A stretch of DNA of 64,000 nucleotides from Peptostreptococcus equinus (GCF_027125355.1 NZ_CP114052.1:930001-994000); one strand, 5' to 3'. Positions 35,391-44,439 are shown, numbered from the stretch's first letter. Numbers and translations: made by a program. The notes: a model not told the origin generated them from the letters alone.

Positions 35391-36198
35391 GAAAAAAATA
35401 ACAACAGATAAGAAAAAAATAACTAATGACAAATATTTCGGCGAATTAAGAGAAAATAAAAAAGAACTTTACAAACACTATATATATCCAACCATTACTT
35501 TATTGACTCTATTTGCTTTATGGCAAGTGATAGTTGTAAAAATTAAGGTCCCTGGTTATGTACTACCTAGTCCAGTAGATATAATTGAAAAATTGATAGA
35601 AGATAGGGATCTTTTATTTATGCATAGTAAGGTTACTTTAATCGAAGCTGGTTTGGGGTTAATAATTTCATTGATTTTTGCCATGTTTTCAGGTTTTATT
35701 ATGGATTTTTTCCCAATAGTAAGAAAATGTTTTTATCCGCTTTTGTATATGACTCAGATGATACCAACGATTACAATAGCACCATTATTGTTAATATGGT
35801 TTGGTTTTGGAATACATTCTAAAGTTCTATGTGTAATACTTACATGTTTTTTTCCAATACTAGTAACTTTTATGGATGGCATGGAAAATATTGATAATGA
35901 TTATTTAAATTTATTTAGAATAATGAAATCAAGTAAATTAAAGACATTTATACATTTAAAGTTTCCAATGTCTATGGATAAGTTTTTAAGTGGGATTAAA
36001 ATGTCTAGTACATATGCTTTTATTGCAGCCACAGTATCAGAATGGTTGGGCGGGACAGCAGGTCTAGGAGTATACATGGTTAGGGCAAAGAGTGCCTATG
36101 CCTTAGATAAGGTATTTGCTAGTACATTATTGATAATAGTATTTTCCTTATTTTTTGTAGGTTTATTTACAGTTATAAAAAAAATTATAATCAAATAA
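35365..36198 (+). CDS. thiX: ABC permease for thiamine pyrimidine precursor (ThiX-like)
   Basis: 277 residues. A polar N-terminus with a duplicated heptapeptide (TTDKKKI twice) is followed by about six membrane helices of the BPD_transp_1 (SsuC/TauC) fold. The coupling segment DNDYLNLFRIMKSSKLKTF matches the EAA loop. ATG 35365 overlaps the preceding gene. With ThiY and ThiZ it would import an HMP-like or formylaminopyrimidine precursor, as established for ThiXYZ systems. Confidence 0.88.
   Translation: MKNLETTDKKKITTDKKKITNDKYFGELRENKKELYKHYIYPTITLLTLFALWQVIVVKIKVPGYVLPSPVDIIEKLIEDRDLLFMHSKVTLIEAGLGLIISLIFAMFSGFIMDFFPIVRKCFYPLLYMTQMIPTITIAPLLLIWFGFGIHSKVLCVILTCFFPILVTFMDGMENIDNDYLNLFRIMKSSKLKTFIHLKFPMSMDKFLSGIKMSSTYAFIAATVSEWLGGTAGLGVYMVRAKSAYALDKVFASTLLIIVFSLFFVGLFTVIKKIIIK
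35383..35424 (+). repeat. 21-bp tandem duplication at the 5' end of the permease gene
   Basis: Two near-exact 21-bp copies (35383-35403 and 35404-35424) encode TTDKKKI twice. The upstream gene stops inside the first copy. Confidence 0.9.
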
Positions 36199-36262
36199 GA
36201 TTTGAAAAAGTAAAAATCAAGGTAAGACAAATAAAATAGACAAATATATTTTGGAGGTAATT

Positions 36263-37270
36263 ATGAAATTTAAAAAAGTTTTGAGTTTAGGACTTGTATC
36301 TGCTTTAACTTTATCATCTTTAGCAGGTTGTTCAACAGAAGATAAAAAAAATGTAGGAAGTGATAAATTACAGAAAGTAAAATTAGTATTAGATTATACA
36401 CCTAATACTAATCATACTGGGATATATGTAGCAAAGGAAAAGGGGTTTTATAAGAATCAAGGTTTGGATGTTGAAATTGTTCAACCTTCAGATGGAGATG
36501 CTGATACTTTGCTAGCAACAGGAAAGGCAGATTTTTCAATATCATATCAGGAAAATGTAACTTATGCACTTACAAAGGAAAAAGATCCTCTTCCAATAAA
36601 GGCAATAGCTACAATAAATCAGCACAATACTTCTGGTTTTGCTTCTCCAATAGCTAAGAATATTAAATCACCAAAAGATTTTGAAGGTAAAATTTATGGT
36701 GGGTGGGGATCACCATCAGAAGAGGCTATAATTAAATTGGCAATGGAGAAAAATGGAGCAGATTTTTCTAAACTTAAAAGAGTTGATATAGGTCAAGATG
36801 ATTTTTTAACAGCTACAAAGAAGAGAATTGACTTTGCATGGGTATTTGAAGGTTGGGATGTAGTAAACGCAAAACTTGTTAATGAAAAATTAAACTATTT
36901 ACCAATTAAAGATATAGATCCAGCGCTTGATTATTATACACCAGTAATAGCTACAAATAATGATAACATAAAGAATGATAAGGAAATGGTAAAGAAATTT
37001 ATGAAAGCTACTTCAGATGGATACAATTATGCAATTGATAATCCTAAAGAATCAGCAGATATGTTATTAAAGGGTGCTCCTGAACTTGATAAAAAGTTAG
37101 TATACGCTAGTCAAGAGTTTTTATCTAAGCAGTATAAAGCGGATGCAAAAAAATGGGGTGTAATGGATAAGAATGTATGGGAAAATTATGCTAAATTTAT
37201 GAAGTCTAATAAGCTAATAAGTAAAGATTTAAATGTAGATGATGCCTTTACAAATGAATTCTTACAATAA
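36263..37270 (+). CDS. thiY: Substrate-binding lipoprotein for thiamine pyrimidine precursor (ThiY-like)
   Basis: 335 residues with a lipoprotein signal (lipobox LSSLAGC, Cys near 23), so anchored outside the membrane. The NMT1/THI5-like domain begins [20 protein letters not shown] and continues with [13 protein letters not shown], the ThiY pattern. TTG 36251 overlaps the GGAGG site, so ATG 36263 is the start. In the TPP riboswitch operon, between permease and ATPase. Confidence 0.92.
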   Translation: MKFKKVLSLGLVSALTLSSLAGCSTEDKKNVGSDKLQKVKLVLDYTPNTNHTGIYVAKEKGFYKNQGLDVEIVQPSDGDADTLLATGKADFSISYQENVTYALTKEKDPLPIKAIATINQHNTSGFASPIAKNIKSPKDFEGKIYGGWGSPSEEAIIKLAMEKNGADFSKLKRVDIGQDDFLTATKKRIDFAWVFEGWDVVNAKLVNEKLNYLPIKDIDPALDYYTPVIATNNDNIKNDKEMVKKFMKATSDGYNYAIDNPKESADMLLKGAPELDKKLVYASQEFLSKQYKADAKKWGVMDKNVWENYAKFMKSNKLISKDLNVDDAFTNEFLQ

Positions 37271-37277
37271 AAACAAT

Positions 37278-37994
37278 ATGGAAAATAAGGAAATAAAAGT
37301 AAGACTAAAAAACATAAATAAAGCATTTGGAAAAAATAAGGTATTAGATGATATAAGTATAGATTTATATGAGGGTGAACTTGTAACATTAATAGGGCCA
37401 AGTGGCTGCGGTAAATCTACAATATTTAATATAATATCAAATTTAACATCTGTGGATTCAGGAGAAGTTGAGATAAAATCTGAGATAAGTTACATGCATC
37501 AAAAAGATTTATTGCTAACATATAAGACAATAATGGATAATGTGACATTACCGCTTATAATAAAAAATATGAATAAAAAGAATGCCTATAAAATTGCAGA
37601 GGAATACATTCCTATATTTGGTTTAAGAGGATATGAAAAAATGTATCCCAAAGATTTATCAGGTGGTATGAGACAGAGGGCTAATTTTTTGAGGACATTT
37701 CTATGTTCAAATGAATTAATGTTACTAGATGAACCTTTTGGGTCACTTGACTATATTACAAAAAGTGAATTACATGAATGGTTTTTAGATGTTAGAAAAA
37801 ATATAAATACTAGTATATTGCTTATTAGCCATGATATTGATGAAGCCATAAAACTTTCTGATAGGATTTACGTTTTGTCACAAAAGCCAGCTAAAATAAA
37901 AAAAGAGTTTGATTTAAAGAATACAAATTTTGATAAAAGTTCTATTGAGTATTGCTCAAAATTAAAAGAACAAATATTAAATAATTTAAAATGA
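37278..37994 (+). CDS. thiZ: ABC ATPase for thiamine pyrimidine precursor (ThiZ-like)
   Basis: 238 residues from ATG 37278; earlier in-frame ATGs at 37254 and 37239 overlap thiY and none has a clear ribosome site, so the start is uncertain. Walker A GPSGCGKST, Q-loop MHQKD, signature LSGGMRQRA, Walker B LMLLDEP and switch ISHDIDEA are all present, as in nitrate/sulfonate/taurine-type ATPases. Last intact gene of the TPP-controlled operon. Its stop overlaps a broken rhodanese frame. Confidence 0.9.
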   Translation: MENKEIKVRLKNINKAFGKNKVLDDISIDLYEGELVTLIGPSGCGKSTIFNIISNLTSVDSGEVEIKSEISYMHQKDLLLTYKTIMDNVTLPLIIKNMNKKNAYKIAEEYIPIFGLRGYEKMYPKDLSGGMRQRANFLRTFLCSNELMLLDEPFGSLDYITKSELHEWFLDVRKNINTSILLISHDIDEAIKLSDRIYVLSQKPAKIKKEFDLKNTNFDKSSIEYCSKLKEQILNNLK

Positions 37995-38151
37995 TAAACT
38001 TACAAAAGATCATCAAGTAGCTACATACTGTACAGGTGGAATTAGATCTGCTTTTATGCAATTAAGGTTAGAAATGTCAGGATATTCTTATGTAAAAAAT
38101 TATGAGGGTTCATATTACAACTGGGTAAAAATTAATCCAGTAGTAAAATAA
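37990..38151 (+). pseudogene. 3' remnant of a rhodanese/sulfurtransferase gene
   Basis: Directly after thiZ a start-less frame of about 53 codons encodes VATYCTGGIRSAFMQLRLEM and then VKNYEGSYYNW, the C-terminal part of a rhodanese with the CxGGxRS active-site loop. A stop codon (37987-37989) lies just upstream in frame, and no start or ribosome site exists. The N-terminal and central parts are absent. The thiamine operon probably replaced the front of a sulfurtransferase gene. It shares the terminator at 38162. Confidence 0.85.
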
Positions 38152-38161
38152 TTTTCAATTG

Positions 38162-38209
38162 ACAGAACATGATAATAGTTTTTAACTATCATCATGTTCT
38201 GTATTTATT
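38162..38209 (+). terminator. Terminator after thi operon and rhodanese remnant
   Basis: A 12-bp stem ACAGAACATGAT/ATCATGTTCTGT (38162-38173 with 38191-38202) enclosing an inner ATAGT/ACTAT helix, with an AT-rich tail. Confidence 0.75.
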
Positions 38210-38367
38210 AATTAAATCTATTAAACTAATTAAAATAATGATTACATTAATTCAACTTATAATGTATAATGTAGATAAAACGTTATCAAAAGATATATTC
38301 TATCATATACTTTAAATTTATAGTGCGAATATATAATAACGAAAAATCATCTAAAGGAGGGTATTAC

Positions 38368-39114
38368 ATGAAATGTAATAAGGTTATAGCTATATTATTA
38401 GCTTCAGGATTTATGGTAACAGGATTAACTGGGTGTGCTGATCAAAAGAAAGAAGAAAAGAAAGCTTCTACTCAGACAGAACAGAAAAAAGATGCTGCTG
38501 TAAAAGAAATGAAGGGTGATGAACTAAACAAGATAATGGAAGATCAGAAAGAAAAAGAAAAATATCTTGTGATAGATGTAAGAAGCCAAGAAGAATATGA
38601 TAAGGGGCATGTTAAATATGCTATAAATATGCCTATAGACCAGTTTGAGTCTATGATTAAAAATATAGAAGATCAAAAAGACAAAAATGTTGTAACAATT
38701 TGCAATACTGGTAAGAAGAGTGCAAAAGCTGCTGATATGCTTGTTAAAAAAGGATTTATGAACGTATACAACGCACAAGGTGTAAAGGACTTCAAATATA
38801 AAACTATGACTATGGTTACAAATGTTAGAGGTGCAGAAATGCAGAAAATTGCTAACGAAGGTAAGTACACTATAATAGATGCTAGAAAAGCTGAAGATTT
38901 TAAAATGGGTCATTTAAAAGGCGCTATGAATATAGAAGTTGAAAATATTGATGCTAAGATGTCAAGCATAGCAAAAGATAAGCCAGTAGCTGTATATTGC
39001 TATTCTGGAAACAAGTCTATGGCAATAGCACAGAAATTATCTGACGCAGGTTACAAGGCTACTTCATCTTTAGATGGTACTAAAGAATACACTCAGTTTG
39101 AGTTAGTGAAATAA
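38368..39114 (+). CDS. Lipoprotein with two rhodanese domains
   Basis: 248 residues from ATG 38368, placed by AAAGGAGGG; the GTG frame from 38323 is upstream of that site. Lipobox GLTGC near residue 23, a Lys/Glu-rich linker, then two rhodanese domains: the first with DVRSQEEYDKGH and active loop CNTGKKSA, the second with DARKAEDFKMGH and CYSGNKSM. Both retain the active Cys. It should sit on the outer face of the membrane and move or bind sulfane sulfur (or selenium). It immediately precedes the rSAM/selenodomain cluster but has its own terminator. Confidence 0.9.
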   Translation: MKCNKVIAILLASGFMVTGLTGCADQKKEEKKASTQTEQKKDAAVKEMKGDELNKIMEDQKEKEKYLVIDVRSQEEYDKGHVKYAINMPIDQFESMIKNIEDQKDKNVVTICNTGKKSAKAADMLVKKGFMNVYNAQGVKDFKYKTMTMVTNVRGAEMQKIANEGKYTIIDARKAEDFKMGHLKGAMNIEVENIDAKMSSIAKDKPVAVYCYSGNKSMAIAQKLSDAGYKATSSLDGTKEYTQFELVK

Positions 39115-39142
39115 TATATTTTAAACAAAATTAAAATCACAT

Positions 39143-39180
39143 AGTCATTTGAGAGAGAAATCTCTCAAGTGACTTTTTTT
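39143..39180 (+). terminator. Terminator of the rhodanese lipoprotein gene
   Basis: A 13-bp stem with one G-T (39143-39155 with 39162-39174) and T7. The next start is only 17 bp away, so partial read-through could feed the cluster. Confidence 0.85.
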
Positions 39181-39190
39181 CGAGGTGTAA

Positions 39191-40696
39191 ATGAAAGAAA
39201 CAATAATATATTTTACTAGAATACCAAGTAGAGGATATGGTAAAAATAGACTTAAAAATTTTTTAAACGAAGAACAGAGGTATGAGTTAAATAAAAATTT
39301 AATATTAAATAACTATAAAATATTAAAAGAATGTAAATATAATATATGCGTTTATTATAATCAAGCGGATAATCTAGATGAGACTCAAGCGGATATTGAT
39401 GGTATTTTTGATTGCCCTATGAAGAAACAAATTGGCAAAAATCTAGGTGCTAAAATGTATTCATCGATATGTAAAGAGCTAGAAGAAGCAAATAAGGTAG
39501 TATTAGTAGGTTCAGATTTGACTAATTTAAGTAAGGAATTGATAACTGAATGCTTCGAGTTATTGGATATATATGATTTGGTAGTATCACCTACCGAAGA
39601 TGGAGGATATGGTATTATAGCTATGAAAGAACCTATAGATGTATTTTCAGGTATTACTTATAGCAATGAATTTGTTCTAGAAAATACAATTAATATAGCT
39701 TTAAGAAGTGGTTATACTTGTAAAACAATAGGTATTCTTAGAGATATTGATGTTAGAGAAGATATTGTTAGAGAAGAATTAGGTACAGACAAATTTGAGA
39801 TGTTAGGTTTTGGCGAGTATAATTTAAATTATAAATATTTAGATAAAGATAAGAATCCTTTGGTATATAGAATAAATATGAAAAGTCAAATGGACTTGGG
39901 AATTAAGCAGATTGAATATGAATATAAAGCATTGAAAGAGCTTGAAGGTACCAAAGTTGTACCAAAAGTTTGTTCATATAGCTTAAAATCAAAATATATG
40001 CCATATGGAAGTTTAAAAATGCAATATCTTGAAGGAAGACCTCTTGATTATGATAAAGATATGAATATAGCAGCATATTTATTATCTAAAATACACAATC
40101 ATAAAGTAGTAAATGATACTTTCATACATGCAGATAAACCATTTAAATCAATGTTTAATGAATTTACTAGCATGTTTTCACATTATCAACAATGGGATAA
40201 GAAAGATACAAAAGTTGAGAAAACTATAGAAAAATTCTTGCAAATAGCTAAAGAATCAGGTCTTGATGCTGATATAGAAAATCAATGTATTATTAATACT
40301 GAATTAAACAACAGAAACTTTATAATTGGAGAAAAATCATATATAATTGATTGGGAAAAACCAATTATTGGTGAATGTGAACAAGATTTAGCTCACTTTT
40401 TAGTTCCAACCACTACAAATTGGAAGACAGAAAAAATACTAGACAAAGATGAAATAGAGAACTTTTTAAACGAATACTCAAAATTTAGATATTTTGATAC
40501 AGTGAAATTAAATAAATATTTAATGTTTAATACATTAAGAGGTGTTACTTGGTGCTCTATGGCAAAGGTAGAATATTCAGATGAAAGTAGGGCTTTAAAA
40601 AATGATGAAACATTAGTAAAGATAAATAAATTTCTATCAAAAGATTTTTTAGATTATCTATATGAAGGTTTCTATAAATTTTTTGATAAAAAATAA
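39191..40696 (+). CDS. Fusion: DUF2064 glycosyltransferase-like plus aminoglycoside/choline kinase-like domain
   Basis: 501 residues. Residues 1-200 are the TIGR04282-type (rSAM/selenodomain-associated transferase 1) nucleotidyl/glycosyltransferase-like domain, with FTRIPSRGYGKNRL, VGSDLTNL and SPTEDGGYGIIAM. From about 205 to the end is an APH/choline-kinase-like fold: LKMQYLEGRPLD, LLSKIHNHK and IDWEKPIIGECEQDLAHFL. The expected HxDxxxxN catalytic loop reads NTELNNRN, so His and the catalytic Asp are replaced by Asn and Glu; the Mg-binding IDWE is kept. GAGGTG precedes ATG 39191. First gene of the cluster. The reaction is unknown. Confidence 0.82.
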   Translation: MKETIIYFTRIPSRGYGKNRLKNFLNEEQRYELNKNLILNNYKILKECKYNICVYYNQADNLDETQADIDGIFDCPMKKQIGKNLGAKMYSSICKELEEANKVVLVGSDLTNLSKELITECFELLDIYDLVVSPTEDGGYGIIAMKEPIDVFSGITYSNEFVLENTINIALRSGYTCKTIGILRDIDVREDIVREELGTDKFEMLGFGEYNLNYKYLDKDKNPLVYRINMKSQMDLGIKQIEYEYKALKELEGTKVVPKVCSYSLKSKYMPYGSLKMQYLEGRPLDYDKDMNIAAYLLSKIHNHKVVNDTFIHADKPFKSMFNEFTSMFSHYQQWDKKDTKVEKTIEKFLQIAKESGLDADIENQCIINTELNNRNFIIGEKSYIIDWEKPIIGECEQDLAHFLVPTTTNWKTEKILDKDEIENFLNEYSKFRYFDTVKLNKYLMFNTLRGVTWCSMAKVEYSDESRALKNDETLVKINKFLSKDFLDYLYEGFYKFFDKK

Positions 40697-40721
40697 TAAG
40701 GCTGGGGTTGATGTAGGATAA

Positions 40722-41402
40722 ATGAATGAAAAAGGGAAAAAGATAAGTAAAATTATTTTAATAATAGCAATATTACTGATATCAGTTTTGTTTATCAGAG
40801 AATATTCTTTGACAGATATAAGAGATATAATAAATTCTCATGGTTCGCTTGGACCTTTAATTTATATATTACTTTTTATAGTTCTTCCAATATTTTTCTT
40901 TCCAGTGCCTATATTAGTTTTAGCAGCTGGTATAGCTTTTGGCTTAGAATATGGTACATTTTATACACTTATAGGATCATTTTTTAATGCATTGTTAATG
41001 TACTACTTGGGAAGATTTTTGGGCAGGGATTTTGTGAATAACTTTTTAGATAAAAAAGTAAGTAGAAACATCAGAGAAAAATTGCAATCTGACAATCAAA
41101 AGACTTTAACATCTGTATTTTTTATATTAAGATTAGTTCCGCTAGTTTCATATAATCTAATAAATTATGTGGCTGGTTTTACAAAAATTAGACTAGACAG
41201 ATATTTAATGACTACAGTGATAGGTATTTTACCGGGTTTGGTAGTATTTTTAAATGCAGGAGATAAGTCACTAAATGTAAAAAGCCCAGGATTTGCAATA
41301 GCAATATTGTTATTGGTGATACTTACGCTAGTATCTCTAATAATACTAAAAATATATTTGAGAAAAGAGAACAATGGTAACAATAATAGTTCCAACATAT
41401 AA
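40722..41402 (+). CDS. TVP38/TMEM64 (DedA-like) membrane protein
   Basis: 226 residues with about six membrane segments and the VTT/SNARE-associated core: GPLIYILLFI, FFPVPILVLAAGIAFG, YYLGRFLGRDFV and RLVPLVSYNLINYVAG. Family members are suspected lipid or small-molecule transporters. TGTAGGA precedes ATG 40722, 26 bp after the fusion gene. Its end overlaps the next gene by 29 bases. TVP38 genes recur beside TIGR04282/04283 transferases, supporting a shared pathway. Confidence 0.88.
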   Translation: MNEKGKKISKIILIIAILLISVLFIREYSLTDIRDIINSHGSLGPLIYILLFIVLPIFFFPVPILVLAAGIAFGLEYGTFYTLIGSFFNALLMYYLGRFLGRDFVNNFLDKKVSRNIREKLQSDNQKTLTSVFFILRLVPLVSYNLINYVAGFTKIRLDRYLMTTVIGILPGLVVFLNAGDKSLNVKSPGFAIAILLLVILTLVSLIILKIYLRKENNGNNNSSNI

Positions 41403-42039
41403 TGAAGAAGAAAATATTTTAAAACTACAGAAAAATATTGATAAATTAAATGGTGATTTTGAAGTAATTTTTTCAGATGGTTTTAGTACAGATAAAACAT
41501 TTGACTTAATCAAAATAGGTCAATTTAGAAAAAAAATAAGAGAGACAAGCTATAGGTCCAATCAAATGAATATGGCATACAACTATGCTAAAGGAGACTA
41601 TATTTGGTTTGTACATGCTGATTGTATTGTACATGAAAACAGTGTATTAGCTATAGAATCTTCTGAAGCTGATATAGGATGTTTTAAACTAAAATTTGAC
41701 TGTGAAAAACTTATGCTAAAAATAATAGCATATAATTCTAACAAAAGAGTTAGAAAAAGAAATATTGCCTTTGGTGACCAAGGTATCTTTATTAAAAAAG
41801 AAATATTTAGTCAGTTACATGGTTATAAACCTATTCCTTTAATGGAAGATTATGACTTATCTATAAGGGTAAGCGAAATGGGAATTAAAATAAGACAGAT
41901 TAATTTACCTATAATAACTTCTGCTAGGAGATTTTTAGACAAAGGTATTTATAAAACTATGATAAAAATGCAGATTTTACAATATAGATTTAGAAGAGGG
42001 GATGATATATATAAAATTCATTCTGATTACAATAAATAA
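41374..42039 (+). CDS. Family 2 glycosyltransferase (TIGR04283 type)
   Basis: 221 residues, GT-A fold: TIIVPTYNEEENILKL at the start, the nucleotide-sugar DxD-like FVHADCIV, FGDQGIFIKK and the acceptor-loop MEDYDLSIRV. It matches the rSAM/selenodomain-associated transferase 2 group. No membrane helix. ATG 41374 overlaps the TVP38 gene by 29 bases. Product and acceptor are unknown. Confidence 0.87.
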   Translation: MVTIIVPTYNEEENILKLQKNIDKLNGDFEVIFSDGFSTDKTFDLIKIGQFRKKIRETSYRSNQMNMAYNYAKGDYIWFVHADCIVHENSVLAIESSEADIGCFKLKFDCEKLMLKIIAYNSNKRVRKRNIAFGDQGIFIKKEIFSQLHGYKPIPLMEDYDLSIRVSEMGIKIRQINLPIITSARRFLDKGIYKTMIKMQILQYRFRRGDDIYKIHSDYNK

Positions 42040-42058
42040 GTTGTAGAAAGGATCTCAA

Positions 42059-43021
42059 ATGAAAAAGAAAGATTCAAATATTAATATGATAGATAAAACG
42101 AGAAAAAAATGTATCGAATGTAATATATGTACACACAATTGTGATTTTTTGTCAAAGTACAATATTAATCTAAAGGATTTTACAAGTAGGGAAGATTTGA
42201 GATTGAGCTGTTTTTTATGTGATAAGTGTTATGAGCTATGTCCAGTAGATTTATCTGGAAAGGATATTGCAATTGAACTTAGAAAAGAATACCCATCAAA
42301 TACTAAAAAAGTAGAATTTATGAAAAATAGATACAAATTTAGAAATAACTCAAAAAAAGAGAGTAACTATTTATTATTCTTGGGTTGTAATTATCCTGGA
42401 ACATATCCAAAGACTTGTCAAAAGTTGATAGATATATGTACTAAAATGGGAATAGACTATTCTGTTGATTGTTGCAAAAAGCCAGTTCAAGAGCAAGGTG
42501 CAAATGCAGATTTTGCATATTTAGAAAATCTATTTAAAGAAAAAAATACGGACACTTTGATATGCACATGCCCCAATTGTTATTATTTACTAAAAGAAAA
42601 CTTGTCTATAAATGTTATAAGTGTTTATGAATTTCTACACATTCATAATTTAGGAAAAAAAATAGAAGGACAAATACCCATATTTTTTCCATGCTCAGAT
42701 CGAATATACAGAGAAATGTTTAAATATATATCGTATTATATAGAATCATTTACTAGTCCGTTTGATAAAGTAAATTGTTGCGGTTTAGGTGGCGGTGCTA
42801 TGAAAAATGAGATGGATTTAATAGAAGATAAGAAAAAAAGGATGCATGAACTATGGGATGGAGCTATATATACATATTGTGCATCATGTTCAGGAATTTT
42901 TAGAAAATATGGCCTACAAAACATAATGAATATACTATCGGAAATATTGGAAGTGCATGAAGAACCTTCTAATTCATATGCTATAAATGTTTTAAAATAT
43001 AAGTTTAAGGGGAGAAAATAA
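42059..43021 (+). CDS. Fe-S oxidoreductase with two 4Fe-4S motifs and CCG domains
   Basis: 320 residues. Two ferredoxin-type motifs lie near the N-terminus (CIECNICTHNC and CFLCDKCYELCP), followed by two CCG domains (DCCKKPVQEQG and NCCGLGGGAM) of the HdrB/GlpC type that bind a noncubane cluster. A soluble electron-transfer or disulfide-reducing partner is likely. AAAGGA precedes ATG 42059; the following radical SAM gene starts 1 bp after the stop. It may supply electrons to that enzyme (inference from position). Confidence 0.86.
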   Translation: MKKKDSNINMIDKTRKKCIECNICTHNCDFLSKYNINLKDFTSREDLRLSCFLCDKCYELCPVDLSGKDIAIELRKEYPSNTKKVEFMKNRYKFRNNSKKESNYLLFLGCNYPGTYPKTCQKLIDICTKMGIDYSVDCCKKPVQEQGANADFAYLENLFKEKNTDTLICTCPNCYYLLKENLSINVISVYEFLHIHNLGKKIEGQIPIFFPCSDRIYREMFKYISYYIESFTSPFDKVNCCGLGGGAMKNEMDLIEDKKKRMHELWDGAIYTYCASCSGIFRKYGLQNIMNILSEILEVHEEPSNSYAINVLKYKFKGRK

Positions 43022-43022
43022 A

Positions 43023-43940
43023 ATGAAATTTAATGAAAAAGTAAAGGATAATGCAACTAAAAATATACACATTTTACAGCTAAATATTGGTAAAAAATGT
43101 AATTTATCGTGTACACATTGTCATGTAATGGCTGGACCCAAAAGAGATGAAATGATGAGTAAAAATATATTTGATAAGTGTATGAAAATATATGATAAAT
43201 TTTCTATGGACACTATAGATATTACTGGTGGAGAGCCCACTATGCATAAAGATATAGAATATTTTATAAAGGAAGCCTGTCAAAGATCAAAAAATGTAAT
43301 TCTTAGATCAAATCTAGTAGGACTAGACAATAGAGAAGATTTTATAAAAATTTTAGCAGATAATAAAGTGAATATAGTAGCATCTATGCCTTGTTACACT
43401 GAGGAAAATGTCGATGCTATGAGGGGAGAAGGTACATTCAATAGAATTGTAGCTAGTATAAAAGTATTGAATAAATACGGATATGGCAAAGAATTAAAAC
43501 TTGATTTAGTATATAATCCATTAGGGGCTTTTTTACCTCCTGCTCAATCAGATTTAGAAGTAGATTACAAAAATGAGTTAGAAAAATTAGGTTTAGAATT
43601 TTCAAACTTACTAACTATAACTAATATACCTATTGGATGCTTTAAAAACCAACTAGAAAATACTGGGGAATTAGAAGATTATAGAGTATTATTAGAAGAA
43701 AATTTTAATGAAGCAACAGTAGATAATTTGATGTGTAGATACCAATTATCTATATCGTTTGACGGTAAAATCTATGATTGCGATTTCAATCAGATGGAAG
43801 AATTAGAATGTAATTCTTACAATAATGTTGATCAAATATTAGAATTGGATAATTTAAATAGAGAAATAGTATTTGCAGATTTTTGCTATGGATGTACTGC
43901 AGGTGCAGGTTCAAGTTGTGGAGGTTCTTTAGATGAATAA
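43023..43940 (+). CDS. Radical SAM/Cys-rich domain protein, ArsS-like (TIGR04167)
   Basis: 305 residues. The radical SAM cluster is CNLSCTHC (about residues 29-36), with GGEPTMH and a SPASM-like end. The C-terminal DUF3641 region has MCRYQLSISFDGKIYDCDFN and the tail CYGCTAGAGSSCGG. This is the family that includes ArsS of arsenosugar synthesis and Sec-containing versions; here all positions are Cys and no in-frame TGA exists. GGGGAG precedes ATG 43023. The start of the next gene overlaps by 8 bases. No arsM-like gene is nearby, so an arsenic role is unproven. Confidence 0.9.
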   Translation: MKFNEKVKDNATKNIHILQLNIGKKCNLSCTHCHVMAGPKRDEMMSKNIFDKCMKIYDKFSMDTIDITGGEPTMHKDIEYFIKEACQRSKNVILRSNLVGLDNREDFIKILADNKVNIVASMPCYTEENVDAMRGEGTFNRIVASIKVLNKYGYGKELKLDLVYNPLGAFLPPAQSDLEVDYKNELEKLGLEFSNLLTITNIPIGCFKNQLENTGELEDYRVLLEENFNEATVDNLMCRYQLSISFDGKIYDCDFNQMEELECNSYNNVDQILELDNLNREIVFADFCYGCTAGAGSSCGGSLDE

Positions 43941-44352
43941 TGAAAATATTTTTGAATTAATGGAAAAGGGTAATAACTGTTCACAGACAGTTTTGTTATG
44001 TTTTGCAGATAGATTTGGAATGGATGAGTTGATGGCTCAAAAAATATCATCTTGCTTTGAGAGTGGGATGTTTGTTGGAGACACATGTGGAGCTGTTTCA
44101 GGAGCTTATATGGTATTGGGACTTAAATATTCAAACGGAACAAATGAGTCAAGAACATTATTAAAGGAAAAAGTGCTTGAGTTTATAGACAAATTTGAAG
44201 CAAAGCAATCAAGCACAAAATGTGAAAATTTATTAGGAATAAATATAAAAAGTGATGAGAATTTGGTAAAAGCATTTGGAGATGGAACAATAGAAAAAGT
44301 CTGTCCAGGATGTGTTATTAGTGCAGTTGAAATACTAGAAGAAATTATATAA
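43933..44352 (+). CDS. C_GCAxxG_C_C family protein
   Basis: 139 residues with the family cysteine pattern: GNNCSQTVLLCFADRFG, SCFESGMFVGDTCGAVSGA (the GCAxxG block, here TCGAVSG), then a late CENLL and VCPGCVIS. It is a probable redox or metal-binding helical protein; some relatives are selenoproteins. ATG 43933 overlaps the radical SAM stop, with GGAGG in the preceding gene. Last gene of the cluster. Confidence 0.87.
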   Translation: MNNENIFELMEKGNNCSQTVLLCFADRFGMDELMAQKISSCFESGMFVGDTCGAVSGAYMVLGLKYSNGTNESRTLLKEKVLEFIDKFEAKQSSTKCENLLGINIKSDENLVKAFGDGTIEKVCPGCVISAVEILEEII

Positions 44353-44389
44353 TATGTTATGTAAACTAATATAATAATAAAATAATAGA

Positions 44390-44439
44390 AAATAAAAAGT
44401 ATCCTCTTTATAAATTTATAAAGAGGATACTTTTTATTT
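44390..44439 (+). terminator. 50-bp perfect palindrome, terminator of the rSAM cluster
   Basis: 25-bp arms (44390-44414 and 44415-44439) are exactly complementary with no unpaired centre; the 3' arm ends in a T run. It can work on both strands. Confidence 0.85.

Noticed and set aside
39191..44352. Selenocysteine (in-frame TGA) in the rSAM/selenodomain genes
   Set aside because: All six frames end at normal stops after complete domains, and the expected positions carry Cys.
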